IMG/VR virus record: IMGVR_UViG_3300022751_000008
Span: 1-41,487 of that record
Source of the DNA: a virus
Direction: 5' to 3' (one strand)
Length of the DNA: 41,487 nt
Part shown: in pieces, positions 24,139 through 32,126 of the stretch
Layout: the number at the start of each line of letters is the position of its first letter
How positions within the stretch are numbered: the first letter of the stretch is position 1
Program-made: the position numbers and the translations under genes
The notes under the pieces: generated by a model
What the model saw: the letters and a program-made list of their open reading frames with translations, nothing else
What the model was told of the DNA's origin: nothing
Databases searched by the model: none

Positions 24139-24617
24139 TGGAGAAGTGGATACCCGGTTACGAAGGTTTGTATAAAGCTACTAGTGAAGGTGAGATATAT
24201 TCTTCTATATCAGGTATTTACTTGAAATTAACAAAGGATAGGCTGGGGTATATGAGAGTACAACTTAAACGCAGGACTTACAAAGTGCATAGATTGATTG
24301 CAGAAACTTTTTTAGACGATTTTTATGACAAGCCCCAGGTTAATCATTTAGATGGGGACAAATCTAATAATAACCTTGAAAATTTAGAAATGACAACTAT
24401 CTCCGAAAACCTACGGCACGCCTTTAATACAGGTTTAATACGCAGAAAAAAGGGGGAGTTACATAACAGTAATAAGTTATTTAATGATGATGTGTCCATA
24501 ATAAGAGAGTTATATCATAAAAAATCTTTTACACAAAAACAATTAGGTCTTATATTTGGTGTAGGACAACCTCATATAAGTACAATAATCAGAAAGGCAG
24601 GTTGGAGCCATATATAA
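24138..24617 (+). CDS. HNH homing endonuclease with NUMOD4 domain
   Basis: ATG 24138 follows AGGAGGGGTG. The 159-residue protein has an N-terminal NUMOD4-type segment (EKWIPGYEGLYKATSEGEI), an HNH core (VHRLIAETF, then QVNHLDGDKSNNNLENLEM) and a C-terminal helix-turn-helix. It is wedged between primase-helicase and polymerase genes with overlapping starts and stops. Free-standing enzymes of this type spread by cutting phages that lack them. Confidence 0.9.
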   Translation: MEKWIPGYEGLYKATSEGEIYSSISGIYLKLTKDRLGYMRVQLKRRTYKVHRLIAETFLDDFYDKPQVNHLDGDKSNNNLENLEMTTISENLRHAFNTGLIRRKKGELHNSNKLFNDDVSIIRELYHKKSFTQKQLGLIFGVGQPHISTIIRKAGWSHI

Positions 24618-26437
24618 TGCCTATATTATACGATTTAGAAGCAAATGGCTTTTTAGAAACAGTAACAAAGATTCATTGTTGTGTGTTATACAATACAGAC
24701 ACAGGAAAGTATAAGAAATTTACTCCTGAAGACATTAATCTATTACCAAGTTTTCTAGACAAATGCACTAATTTGGTTGCTCATAATCAAATTGGGTATG
24801 ATTTAAAGGTTTTGAAGAAGATTTTTAATTATGAATACAAAGGTAAAATAGATGATACTCTTCTTTTGTCTAGAATTATATGGCCGGACAGGGAGGGTGG
24901 TAAAAACCCACATTCTATTGAGTCTTATGGTAATGAGTTCGGGGTACCAAAACCTTTGCATGAAGATTGGGAGGTGTTTTCAGAAGAAATGCTGCACAGA
25001 TGCACAGAAGATGTTAATATTTTAATAAAATTATGGGAAAAGATAAGCAGTAAAATAGAAGAAATGGGGATTCCAACCTCTGATTGGCAATTTATAACAG
25101 GCTTAGAGCATAAAGTGTGGAGAATTATAGAGGATCAGGCAGATTATGGATGGGAATTTAATCTCCAAAAAGCCTATGAACTTGTGGATATTCTAGATTC
25201 TGAAATTAAGAATACAGAAAATATATTACTGCCAAAATTGCCAATAACTGTCGTAAAGTCTGAAAAAGAAACTAAGGCTTTTACTAGTAAGGGTGATCCA
25301 GCAGCTATAGCCCTTAAATGGGTAGGCGATGAGGCCATTTTAGGGGGTAATTTCTCTAAAGTTAGATTTGAACCATTTAATTTGAACTCAGACAGCCAAG
25401 TTAAAGATTATTTGTTGCAGAAAGGGTGGGAACCCAAAGAATTTAATTTCAAAAAAGACAGATTTAATAAACCATTAAAAGATAAAAACAGAAAATTAAT
25501 ATTAACGTCACCAAAATTGCCCAAATCTGCGGAAGATTGGGAAGAGATAGCTGAACTTTTAGATAATGAAGACATAAAACTGCTGGTTAAGTATAATAAA
25601 ATGACTCATAGAAGATCTCAGATAAAAGGATTAATAGCAAAAGTCAGAGCTGACCACAGAATAGAGGCTCAGGCTAACACGTGTAGAACAAACACTGCCA
25701 GAATGACTCACAGGGTGGTAGTTAATATACCTAAAGCTAAGCCTGATGTTTATTTAGGAACAGAGATGAGATCTTTATTTGTTGCTTCAGCTGGTAAAAT
25801 ATTAGTTGGGTGCGATGCAGATGCTTTAGAAGCTAGGGTAGAAGGTCATTACATATATCCATATGATAAAGCCTCAGCTTTAGAACTTATAGAAGGTGAT
25901 ATACATACTAAAAATGCTACCAATCTTAATGTAACTAGGGATAAAGCTAAAACTATTAAATATATGATGTTATATGGGGGTGGGCCATCGAAGATAGTAG
26001 ATACTATGAAAGTTAGTATGTCTCAAGCGAAAGAGATTCATAGTAATTATTGGTCTTCTAACCCTGGGTTATTAGAATTAAAAGATAAATTAGAATACGA
26101 ATTTAATAATACGGGATTTATAAAATCGATAGATGGAAGGCCTCTTAGTGTTAGGTACAAGCACGCGCTGATAAATACACTGTTTCAATCCACTGGCAGT
26201 ATTGCTATGAAACTTGCGTTGTGTATTTGCCAGAAAGAGTTTGATTTACGTGGATTATACGCACCATTTATAGGCAATTTCCATGACGAGTTCGAATGCG
26301 AAGTTGATCCTAAAATAGCTCAAGAAGTGGCAAAAATACAAGAAGATTCTATACGTAGAGCTGGTGAATATTTTAAATTTAATATAGCATTATCAGGAAA
26401 AGCACAAATAGGGTATGACTGGTCTGAAATTCATTAA
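24617..26437 (+). CDS. DNA polymerase, family A (T7 gp5-like)
   Basis: ATG 24617 (MPILYDLEAN) is preferred to an upstream TTG because it leaves GGAG 9 nt away and overlaps the TAA of the endonuclease. The 3'-5' exonuclease has Asp6 and Glu8 (DLE) and Asp62 (YDLKV). Polymerase motif A has Asp400 (GCDADALEAR), motif B RDKAKTIKYMMLYG at 441-454 with Tyr449, and motif C HDE at 556-558. At 606 aa it is shorter than T7's 704 aa but keeps all catalytic residues. It replicates the phage genome. Confidence 0.95.
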   Translation: MPILYDLEANGFLETVTKIHCCVLYNTDTGKYKKFTPEDINLLPSFLDKCTNLVAHNQIGYDLKVLKKIFNYEYKGKIDDTLLLSRIIWPDREGGKNPHSIESYGNEFGVPKPLHEDWEVFSEEMLHRCTEDVNILIKLWEKISSKIEEMGIPTSDWQFITGLEHKVWRIIEDQADYGWEFNLQKAYELVDILDSEIKNTENILLPKLPITVVKSEKETKAFTSKGDPAAIALKWVGDEAILGGNFSKVRFEPFNLNSDSQVKDYLLQKGWEPKEFNFKKDRFNKPLKDKNRKLILTSPKLPKSAEDWEEIAELLDNEDIKLLVKYNKMTHRRSQIKGLIAKVRADHRIEAQANTCRTNTARMTHRVVVNIPKAKPDVYLGTEMRSLFVASAGKILVGCDADALEARVEGHYIYPYDKASALELIEGDIHTKNATNLNVTRDKAKTIKYMMLYGGGPSKIVDTMKVSMSQAKEIHSNYWSSNPGLLELKDKLEYEFNNTGFIKSIDGRPLSVRYKHALINTLFQSTGSIAMKLALCICQKEFDLRGLYAPFIGNFHDEFECEVDPKIAQEVAKIQEDSIRRAGEYFKFNIALSGKAQIGYDWSEIH

Positions 26438-26446
26438 AAATAATTG

Positions 26447-26475
26447 TTGACAAGTAGTTGATAATATGAGAGAAT
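26447..26475 (+). promoter_or_regulatory. candidate promoter for SSB gene
   Basis: TTGACA at 26447-26452 is followed at 17 nt by a weak GAGAAT; a TAATAT closer in is badly spaced. It lies in the 65-nt gap before the SSB gene and may boost SSB expression within the operon. Confidence 0.45.
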
Positions 26476-26502
26476 GATTTAAACACAATAGGAGAGGAAA
26501 CA

Positions 26503-27054
26503 ATGGCTGAGAAACAATTGGTAAAATTCGAAGGAGCTTCTTTATATGCTCAGGTATATCCAGGGCAAGAACGAGCTCCACACCCTGATGCTGTTAAAGA
26601 GAAACCAGATACAGCTAATGATAGAACATATAGTATTCAAGTGGAATGCTCTGAAGAGCTTTACAAGAAGCTTCGCAAGGCTGGTATTAGTCCTATGCAA
26701 GAACTTAAAGAAATTGATGGGAAGAACTATATTCGAATCAAAGGTACACACACTAAGACATATGCTGATAAGAAGACAGGTGAATTAATCACTTCACGAT
26801 TCAGCGATCCTGAAGTGGTAGATGCTGACGATAACGAGTTCACTGCATTAATTGGGAATGGTAGTAAGGTGCAAGTGATTGCTGAGCTTGTTGGATTTCC
26901 TGGTAAAACTCTGAAGGCTTTACGATTACAGAAAGTTAAAGTGTTAGAACATGTTCCTTATGAAAAACCAGAAAGTGATGACACAACTACAGTCGTGTTA
27001 GAAGAGGGCAGCAAAGAGCCTAGTACAGCTACAACAACAGAGAGTTTCTTTTAA
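26503..27054 (+). CDS. single-stranded DNA-binding protein, T7 gp2.5-like
   Basis: The 183-residue protein has an OB-like beta-rich body (VKFEGASLYAQVYPG, then KVQVIAELVGFPGKTLKALRLQKVKV). Its acidic, flexible C-terminus ends in Phe-Phe, the hallmark of gp2.5-type SSBs that contact polymerase and helicase. It lies directly after the polymerase gene and has a strong GGAGAGG site. Confidence 0.85.
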   Translation: MAEKQLVKFEGASLYAQVYPGQERAPHPDAVKEKPDTANDRTYSIQVECSEELYKKLRKAGISPMQELKEIDGKNYIRIKGTHTKTYADKKTGELITSRFSDPEVVDADDNEFTALIGNGSKVQVIAELVGFPGKTLKALRLQKVKVLEHVPYEKPESDDTTTVVLEEGSKEPSTATTTESFF

Positions 27055-27063
27055 GGAATCATT

Positions 27064-27813
27064 ATGGGACACTTCTACTCGCAGGACGGACAGCCGTGCT
27101 ACACTGTCCCAAACATTTCTAAGGGTGGGGAACGCAACACTACTGTCGCGGATGCAAGGAAGCTTGGTCTAGTTCCTTCAGTGACAGAACTTTTTAATCT
27201 TCTAGCCAAGGAGGGCCTCTTACGCTGGAAAGAGGATCACCTTCTCTCTGCTAGTTGGGAAATGATGTTTGAAGACCATAAAGACTTTGATGATTATAAA
27301 CGTAACATAAGAGCTAAAGTTAAAGAAAGAACAGATAAAGCCCCAAAACTTGGCTCTGAGATACATGACGAGCTAGAGCAATGGTATAAGGCTGGAGCTA
27401 ATACACCACCAGGGGGGAGGATAGAGCATGCAGTGTTTGCTGTTCGGGAACAAGTGGGAAAATCTGATTATGTGGCTGAGGAATCTTTCTATCATCCATT
27501 AGGGTTTGGGGGTAAGATTGACTTACATTGCAAAGAAAGAAATATTGTATTAGATTTTAAAACAAAAGATACAACAGATCTTAAGAAGATGAAAGGATAT
27601 GATGAGCATATAATGCAGCTAGTGGCCTATAGAGAGGGACTTAATATACCAACGGCTGAATGTTATAACCTGTTTATAAGTACACAAGATCCAAGCATTA
27701 TTAAACTAGTTAAATATACAGAAAGAGAGTTGCAGAGAGCTTGGGAAATGTTTAAATGTTTATTATGCTTCTGGCAACTTTCTAATAAGTTTGAGGTGAT
27801 AGAATATGAATGA
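27064..27813 (+). CDS. PD-(D/E)XK nuclease, Cas4/RecB-like
   Basis: The 249-residue protein has the PD-(D/E)XK core with Asp153 (GGKIDLH), Asp164 and Lys166 (LDFKTK) and a downstream QLVAYREG motif. An HDELEQWY helix lies upstream. Such phage exonucleases process DNA ends in replication or recombination and recycle host DNA. No four-cysteine iron-sulfur cluster typical of true Cas4 is seen, so RecB-type exonuclease is the safer label. Confidence 0.85.
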   Translation: MGHFYSQDGQPCYTVPNISKGGERNTTVADARKLGLVPSVTELFNLLAKEGLLRWKEDHLLSASWEMMFEDHKDFDDYKRNIRAKVKERTDKAPKLGSEIHDELEQWYKAGANTPPGGRIEHAVFAVREQVGKSDYVAEESFYHPLGFGGKIDLHCKERNIVLDFKTKDTTDLKKMKGYDEHIMQLVAYREGLNIPTAECYNLFISTQDPSIIKLVKYTERELQRAWEMFKCLLCFWQLSNKFEVIEYE

Positions 27814-28057
27814 TGAGACAGAAATAACAATGCCTGATTTTGAAGAATGGGCTATTAAATTAAGATGGGATGGAAGGCCTGAATATCAAGAAATTAAAAT
27901 AGCCTTACAGCAAGCTTTTGAGCAAGGCAGATCTCTTGGTAAAAGAGAGACAGAGAGTGAATGGTGGGCTGAACAAGACCATGCAATGATGGTGGCAGAC
28001 TTTGAAAGAGCTTCTCTAGAAGATTATTGGAAACAAAATGAAAACACCAAAGACTAG
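27806..28057 (+). CDS. small acidic protein, 83 aa
   Basis: It overlaps the nuclease stop by 8 nt and the next gene by 20 nt. The text is acidic and Trp/Glu-rich (EFEEWAIKLRWDGR-like start, ESEWWAEQDHAMM). The GRPEYQEIKIALQQAFEQGR segment resembles short phage proteins of unknown role. No domain is assigned. Confidence 0.6.
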   Translation: MNDETEITMPDFEEWAIKLRWDGRPEYQEIKIALQQAFEQGRSLGKRETESEWWAEQDHAMMVADFERASLEDYWKQNENTKD

Positions 28058-28406
28058 GTGTTCAGGGACAATGTCAGAGAGCGGCTTCTGGTCAATGATA
28101 CGGAGCCATTTAAGAAGGTTATCACTGCGTTGGAGGCCAAGGAATGAGTATCTTATTAGTGTTCGCAAACAAAACGATGGGTCTCAGGACAAACGAACTA
28201 AATTCATATACAGATGTGAGTTATGCACTGAGTGGTTTGCTAGGAAAGATGTTGAAATAGATCACAAGGTAGAGTGCGGCAGTCTTAAATGTGCTGGTGA
28301 TGTAGGTAGTTTTATAGAAAGATTGTTAGTGGAGTCTCACGGCTATAGATTACTATGCCGCAGCTGTCATAAAAATCGCACTAATGAATCTAGGAGAAAG
28401 AAATGA
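28038..28406 (+). CDS. HNH endonuclease
   Basis: The C-terminal 75 residues hold a zinc-stabilised HNH fold: RCELCTEWF, the VEIDHKVECG metal motif, then LLCRSCHKNRT. The N-terminal 45 residues are basic and may not all be translated. It could be a homing enzyme or a resolvase/packaging nuclease; such HNH genes are common next to phage replication exonucleases. Confidence 0.75.
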   Translation: MKTPKTRCSGTMSESGFWSMIRSHLRRLSLRWRPRNEYLISVRKQNDGSQDKRTKFIYRCELCTEWFARKDVEIDHKVECGSLKCAGDVGSFIERLLVESHGYRLLCRSCHKNRTNESRRKK

Positions 28407-28528
28407 CATTTTTAAAAGAGCTAGCAATAGGATTGGGGTTAACAGTCGGGTTTATTGTATTCATGATGATAGTGGTTTTAGTTGTCTGCTCCATTGTTCC
28501 GGCTATTTTAGGAGTGTTTGGGTTATGA
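28403..28528 (+). CDS. small membrane protein, 41 aa
   Basis: The ATG overlaps the HNH stop (ATGA), and AGGAGAAAG precedes it. A single long hydrophobic helix spans about residues 7-38 (IGLGLTVGFIVFMMIVVL). It reads in a different frame from a longer overlapping frame at 28384 and is supported by coupling at both ends (the stop overlaps the next ATG). The function is unknown. Confidence 0.65.
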   Translation: MTFLKELAIGLGLTVGFIVFMMIVVLVVCSIVPAILGVFGL

Positions 28529-28746
28529 CAGAGATAAAAGATATGAAAATTAGCATGACAGCTTATATAGACAATAAAAGTATAGAAGAGTTATACCCAG
28601 AAGATTTAAAAATAAGCGTAGAATTTAATAACGTGAGCACAATAAACGATTTTATGAATGGTGTTAGGTGCTTCGCAATAGCCGCTGGCTTTGCTGAAGA
28701 GTCCTTTGATCGATGGTGGAAAAAAGGGGATGGTTATGGCGGTTAA
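28525..28746 (+). CDS. small protein, 73 aa, unknown
   Basis: ATG 28525 (MTEIKDMKISMTAYIDN) overlaps the membrane-peptide stop (ATGA); an earlier in-frame start would lie inside the upstream coding region. The text (ELYPEDLKISVEFNNVSTINDF, then FAEESFDRWW) suggests a small alpha/beta domain. There is no known family. Confidence 0.6.
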   Translation: MTEIKDMKISMTAYIDNKSIEELYPEDLKISVEFNNVSTINDFMNGVRCFAIAAGFAEESFDRWWKKGDGYGG

Positions 28747-28981
28747 AAAGATGGGAAGAAATAAAAGGAAGGCAGCCAATGTTGCTTACTTAGCTGAGGG
28801 AAGAAGTAGAAATAATAAAGCTAAGAAAATAGCCAGGCATTTAAAACTTCATCCTAACGATGATCAAACAAAGAATGAACAAGGTAAGGCAGTTAATTAT
28901 ACTTCCACTAAGCCTGTGTATGACATATTAGGGCGATTGGTGGTGACTAAGACAAAGGCAGCCCCTACAAGGAAGAAGTAA
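28736..28981 (+). CDS. small basic protein, 81 aa
   Basis: ATG 28736 (MAVKKMGRNKRKAANVAYL) lies 6 nt after GGGG and inside the end of the previous gene. The product is very rich in Lys and Arg, consistent with nucleic-acid binding, with a C-terminal TSTKPVYDILGRLVVTKTKA segment. It ends one base before the phosphoesterase ATG. Confidence 0.6.
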   Translation: MAVKKMGRNKRKAANVAYLAEGRSRNNKAKKIARHLKLHPNDDQTKNEQGKAVNYTSTKPVYDILGRLVVTKTKAAPTRKK

Positions 28982-29758
28982 ATGACTATTAAACATTTAA
29001 TGATCCCTGATGTTCAAGCTAAGCCTGGCGTCCCTTTAGACCATCTTAAGTGGATAGGGGAATTTATTGTTGACAAACAACCCGATGTTATTGTATGTAT
29101 AGGAGACTTCGCAGATATGGAGTCTCTTTCTTCGTATGACAAAGGGAAGAAGTCTTTTGAAGGGCGGCGTTATAAAGCTGATATTGCCTCTGCTAAAAAA
29201 GCTATGGATTTATTGCTTGGCCCACTTCGTTCATACAACGATAAGGCTGTAGAGAACCACAGAAAGCAATATAAGCCACGTATGGTGATGACATTAGGTA
29301 ATCATGAACAAAGAATATCGAGGGTGACAAATGATAATCCTGAGCTGGACGGCGTTGTTAGTTATGATGATTTACCCTATCAAGATTGGGAAGTACACGA
29401 TTTCCTTAAACCGGTTATTATCGATGGTGTTTTATACGTGCATTACTTGTCTAACCCTATGTCTGGTAAACCCTACGCTGGGACTGCTCTTAATCAGTTA
29501 GCAAAAGCACAACAGAGCTTCTGTGTAGGGCACAAACAAACATTAGATATAGCTACTTATTTTAGCCCTATGGGTAAACAAACATGGGGTATTGTGGCAG
29601 GTGCTTGTTATCAACACGATGAAGACTACAAAGGGTATCAGGGCAATGCTCACTTCAGGGGTGTTGTAATGCTACATGATGTTCATGAAGGGCAGCATGA
29701 CCCTATGATAGTGAGTTTAAAATATTTAAAAGAGAGATATGGCAAGGAGAGTTTGTGA
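28982..29758 (+). CDS. calcineurin-like metallophosphoesterase
   Basis: The 258-residue protein has DVQ near residue 10 (the usual D-x-H has Gln for His), GDFADM near 43-48, GNHEQR near 109-114 and histidines later (GHKQ and HDVHEGQH). These bind a dinuclear metal centre. Phage members may process DNA ends or nucleotides; T7-like phages carry relatives near replication genes. The Gln substitution is seen in some phage members and may not abolish activity. Confidence 0.8.
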   Translation: MTIKHLMIPDVQAKPGVPLDHLKWIGEFIVDKQPDVIVCIGDFADMESLSSYDKGKKSFEGRRYKADIASAKKAMDLLLGPLRSYNDKAVENHRKQYKPRMVMTLGNHEQRISRVTNDNPELDGVVSYDDLPYQDWEVHDFLKPVIIDGVLYVHYLSNPMSGKPYAGTALNQLAKAQQSFCVGHKQTLDIATYFSPMGKQTWGIVAGACYQHDEDYKGYQGNAHFRGVVMLHDVHEGQHDPMIVSLKYLKERYGKESL

Positions 29759-29868
29759 TAATAGTGAAGATTGTCGCAGAGATTGAGAGGTTGCGTCCTG
29801 GGACAGAATTTGTATATAATAATAAATATTATGTAAGGACAGGTAACGGGTATATTTTATTGGGCTAA
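29755..29868 (+). CDS. small protein, 37 aa
   Basis: The GTG start overlaps the phosphoesterase TGA (GTGA) and follows AAGGAGAGTTT. The text (IIVKIVAEIERLRPGTEFVYNNKYY, then RTGNGYILLG) fits a tiny beta domain like short phage 'RPGxxF' proteins. It is the last gene before the large RNA and its stop overlaps no other gene. Confidence 0.6.
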   Translation: MIIVKIVAEIERLRPGTEFVYNNKYYVRTGNGYILLG

Positions 29869-29873
29869 CAGTG

Positions 29874-29902
29874 TTGACAAACAACAATAACATTGCTATA
29901 CT
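29874..29902 (+). promoter_or_regulatory. consensus sigma70 promoter for large structured RNA
   Basis: TTGACA at 29874-29879 and TATACT at 29897-29902 have a 17-nt spacer. The predicted start is near 29909. Together with 705-733 it is one of the strongest rightward promoters in the genome, and both drive structured RNAs rather than a gene directly. Confidence 0.85.
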
Positions 29903-29908
29903 GTAATT

Positions 29909-30486
29909 AATCCTTCACTGGCTTAAACACTCTTATTAACCGATTGATTTGTTAACGTTGATAATAGATGCATTAAGATAGGAACCAGCGGGGGAGAATA
30001 TGCCTGGTATACATAACTACCCGCCATATGGCCACATTAGGCGTTAAGAAGTGGATGAGAGAGGGATAATATGTGCTCGCAGTAGGTGAAAGCCCTGCAT
30101 TTTATATCTAGGACAGCGACCCTTTGGGTGATAGAGGCAGGCGAGAAACCTGGTCACAGAACAAAAATAAAACGGGCTGAGTAGTAAGTATCGATGATAT
30201 AAAACAAGTGAAGGAAAAGCTGCCTGGCATGCAGCGTCTTTGATCGGTAATCTGCCCGCCCTGTGTCTACAAGAGGCGTTAACCCGTAGCTAAGAGCCCA
30301 AGAGCTTGTAGCAGGTGAGAGCCCTGCACTTATTATGACAATCGCGGCGTGGACAGTGACACGCACCTGAGACATCATCACGTGACCCTCGGGCTAATAC
30401 AGGATTTACTAGGCGTGATACTTACGAGTGCAGGGCAGAGGCTGCACAAATGTATTAAGCGGGTGCAATTCCTGCCGATTGTCAAC
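29909..30486 (+). ncRNA. large ornate structured RNA, about 580 nt
   Basis: The 630-nt gap has no credible gene but is dense with stems. A long-range helix joins 29957-29965 to 30478-30486 (9 bp with one G-U) and closes the RNA. Inside are many hairpins with 7-8 nt loops: ACCC/GGGT at 30119-30129, CAGG/CCTG at 30138-30152, GCTGC/GCAGC at 30219-30235, GCAGG/CCTGC at 30311-30327, GCGTG/CACGC at 30347-30364, GTGCAG/CTGCAC at 30428-30447, and a T-arm-like GCGGG/CCTGC at 30459-30475. A module is repeated about 235 nt apart. Size, phage setting and style recall the GOLLD and ROOL giant RNAs; membership is untested. Confidence 0.8.
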
Positions 30487-30503
30487 CTTATTAGGAGGAA
30501 CAG

Positions 30504-30911
30504 ATGTCTGAAGAATTTAAAGTGGGGGAAAAGGTTTGGATAAGGGATGGTAGAGGTGGGGATACGTTTGCTGTAATTTATAGTTTAGATACTTTAGTTG
30601 ATCACTGTATTGTGCAATTTGACTGTGGAATAAAATCGGTTCAACATAAAAAGTGTATTAATAAATTAGTTAAAGAGTTTGACCCAGTAACAAAACCTCG
30701 TCATTATAATATTCATCCCAGTGGGGTTCAAGCAATAGAAATAACTGAACATATGAACTTTTGCATCGGAAACGCTGTCAAATATTTGATGAGAGCTGGA
30801 ATTAAAACAGAAGACCCGACAGAAGATTTACGAAAGAGTGTTTGGTATATAGAAAGAGAGATAGCTCGCCTTGAAAAACAACTGGCTGTAAAACATGGGG
30901 TGTATACTTAA
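30504..30911 (+). CDS. DUF3310 protein, possible nucleotide kinase
   Basis: ATTAGGAGG precedes ATG 30504. Residues 1-60 form a small beta domain (KVGEKVWIRDGRGGDTFAVIY). Residues about 60-130 match DUF3310: KPRHYNIHPSGVQAIEITEHM, then NFCIGNAVKYLMRAG. This domain occurs in T7 gp1.7, reported as a nucleotide kinase, and in many phage early proteins. The fused N-terminal domain could bind ligand or RNA. It starts 18 nt after the closing helix of the large RNA. Confidence 0.8.
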   Translation: MSEEFKVGEKVWIRDGRGGDTFAVIYSLDTLVDHCIVQFDCGIKSVQHKKCINKLVKEFDPVTKPRHYNIHPSGVQAIEITEHMNFCIGNAVKYLMRAGIKTEDPTEDLRKSVWYIEREIARLEKQLAVKHGVYT

Positions 30912-31246
30912 TGAACGAAGATGAGGAAGATTTTATATTTGATCAATTGGGGATTTGTTCTTGTGGTAATACAGGGAGACAAGTTGAAGTTTTAGTTAAA
31001 TATTTAAATGCACTAAACAGTAGTAATTTTGAAGATAAAAAACCTGGAGCTTTAAGAGTATTGATGGATAATCCAGAAATTATTTATGAGATATTGAACC
31101 ATTTTCTAGTGGAAAAGGATGTAGTAGAATATGGATCTTCAGTTACTCATGCTTGGTACTGCGACCCAAGAAACAATAAAGATTTTTTAAAAAGAGCAAA
31201 TAGTGTGTTAGATGCTTATGAGGATAATAATGACAAAACTGCTTGA
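30911..31246 (+). CDS. unknown protein, 111 aa
   Basis: It starts within the DUF3310 stop codon (TAATG). The text is acidic and helical (EDEEDFIFDQLGICSCGNTGRQ, then LRVLMDNPEIIYEILNHFLVEKD). A CSCG motif near residue 16 is the only notable cysteine feature; it resembles short phage proteins without assigned function. Confidence 0.6.
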   Translation: MNEDEEDFIFDQLGICSCGNTGRQVEVLVKYLNALNSSNFEDKKPGALRVLMDNPEIIYEILNHFLVEKDVVEYGSSVTHAWYCDPRNNKDFLKRANSVLDAYEDNNDKTA

Positions 31247-31496
31247 ATTTCCTAAGAAGATGCAAAACATTACTTGGACTGAAGCCATGGAACAAATGAT
31301 GAAGAATGGCGATGACAACACAAAGGAAACAGTGGTACGCAACATGCTTATAATTAGTGAGACACAAGATGATTACAGCTTTGGTATGTTAAACACTAAT
31401 GAAATACGGTCTATGCTAGGCACCATTGAATGTGTTAAAGGGTATTTAATAGATGTTTTAAGCATGCACAGTGAATATGAATTTCCAGAAGAATAA
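31230..31496 (+). CDS. unknown protein, 88 aa
   Basis: ATG 31230 (MTKLLEFPKKMQNITW) follows TGAGGATAAT; an earlier ATG would extend the overlap with the previous gene. The product is acidic and helical (EAMEQMMKNGDDNTKETVVRNM). A strong terminator follows 25 nt after its stop. Confidence 0.6.
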   Translation: MTKLLEFPKKMQNITWTEAMEQMMKNGDDNTKETVVRNMLIISETQDDYSFGMLNTNEIRSMLGTIECVKGYLIDVLSMHSEYEFPEE

Positions 31497-31520
31497 ATTC
31501 TTTACACATTCTTTACACTA

Positions 31521-31543
31521 AGGAGCTTTACAGCTCCTTTTTT
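31521..31543 (+). terminator. intrinsic terminator
   Basis: AGGAGCT (31521-31527), loop TTAC and AGCTCCT (31532-31538) are followed by a run of Ts. It would end transcripts that began at the large-RNA promoter. Its 3' arm, AGCTCCT, also resembles an anti-Shine-Dalgarno sequence. No good promoter was found between it and the next gene. Confidence 0.9.
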
Positions 31544-31587
31544 ATTGTCTATTATTTAAGCAAGAGAAGATAATAACGGAGAATGAA

Positions 31588-31782
31588 ATGAACAAAAGCT
31601 TAGCTCTACAATATTACAATATAGTGAGCTTTAGAGAAGATTTAGAATATTTATGTGATAATAAAGCAACGAACCGAATGGAAGATTTTGAAGGCACAAT
31701 TCACTGGGTGTTCAAAGATAGTAGTATGATGAGCTTAGACAAGTTGGGTGGTGTATTTATAGATGGAAGACATGTTAATTAA
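31588..31782 (+). CDS. small protein, 64 aa
   Basis: A CGGAG site precedes ATG 31588. The text (MNKSLALQYYNIVSFREDLEYL, then MMSLDKLGGVFIDGRHV) looks like a compact alpha/beta unit. There is no recognised family. Confidence 0.55.
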   Translation: MNKSLALQYYNIVSFREDLEYLCDNKATNRMEDFEGTIHWVFKDSSMMSLDKLGGVFIDGRHVN

Positions 31783-31795
31783 TAGGAGAATTAAA

Positions 31796-31948
31796 ATGGC
31801 CGCATTATATTTATTCATATTAGTAGCAGGGTGCATGATGATAGCCAGGCATGATAAACAAGCAGAAAACAAAGGCAAGCAGAGTGTTATAAATGAGAGA
31901 ATTAAACGTAAAATAGCTAAGAGCCATAAAATAGATGTGAGGGTGTAA
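31796..31948 (+). CDS. small membrane protein or lipoprotein, 50 aa
   Basis: ATG 31796 follows TAGGAGAATTAAA. The N-terminus is hydrophobic (ALYLFILVAGCMMIA) with VAGC as a possible lipobox ending at Cys13; the usual positive N-terminal residues are missing. The rest is basic and helical (KQSVINERIKRKIAKSHK). It could be a membrane peptide, or an o-spanin-like lipoprotein; the call is uncertain. Confidence 0.55.
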   Translation: MAALYLFILVAGCMMIARHDKQAENKGKQSVINERIKRKIAKSHKIDVRV

Positions 31949-31949
31949 T

Positions 31950-32126
31950 ATGAAGACAGTTAAAATTACTGCTGATGAGTGGTACCCTGTTTATTTTTTA
32001 TCCGACTATAGTGGAGCCTTAGTTGAAATAGAGGATAAAGATTTAGCTTGGATAGAGAAAGTTTTTAATGAGTTTGATGATGTTCAAGATTTTTTAATTA
32101 GTAAAACTAAAGGAGAGACATTATGA
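31950..32126 (+). CDS. small acidic protein, 58 aa
   Basis: The ATG at 31950 is two bases after the previous stop. Text: MKTVKITADEWYPVYFLSD, then an acidic helix (DLAWIEKVFNEFDDVQDF). It overlaps the Fis-like gene by 4 nt. The pattern resembles short phage proteins with unknown function. Confidence 0.6.
   Translation: MKTVKITADEWYPVYFLSDYSGALVEIEDKDLAWIEKVFNEFDDVQDFLISKTKGETL

Noticed and set aside
30154-30381. Minus-strand 75-codon frame
   Set aside because: It is antisense to the large RNA; composition is not protein-like and no ribosome site is present.
30459-30475. tRNA T-arm (GCGGG, 7-nt loop, CCTGC)
   Set aside because: No acceptor stem, D-arm or anticodon arm is positioned around it, so it is not a tRNA gene. 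It may still be a T-loop-like motif of the large RNA.
30349-30543. Plus-strand 64-codon frame
   Set aside because: It runs through the RNA stems and past the DUF3310 start, with no ribosome site of its own.
31545-31574. Promoter TTGTCT-18-GATAAT after the terminator at 31521
   Set aside because: Transcription would begin within or after the ribosome site of the gene at 31588, so it would not serve that gene.
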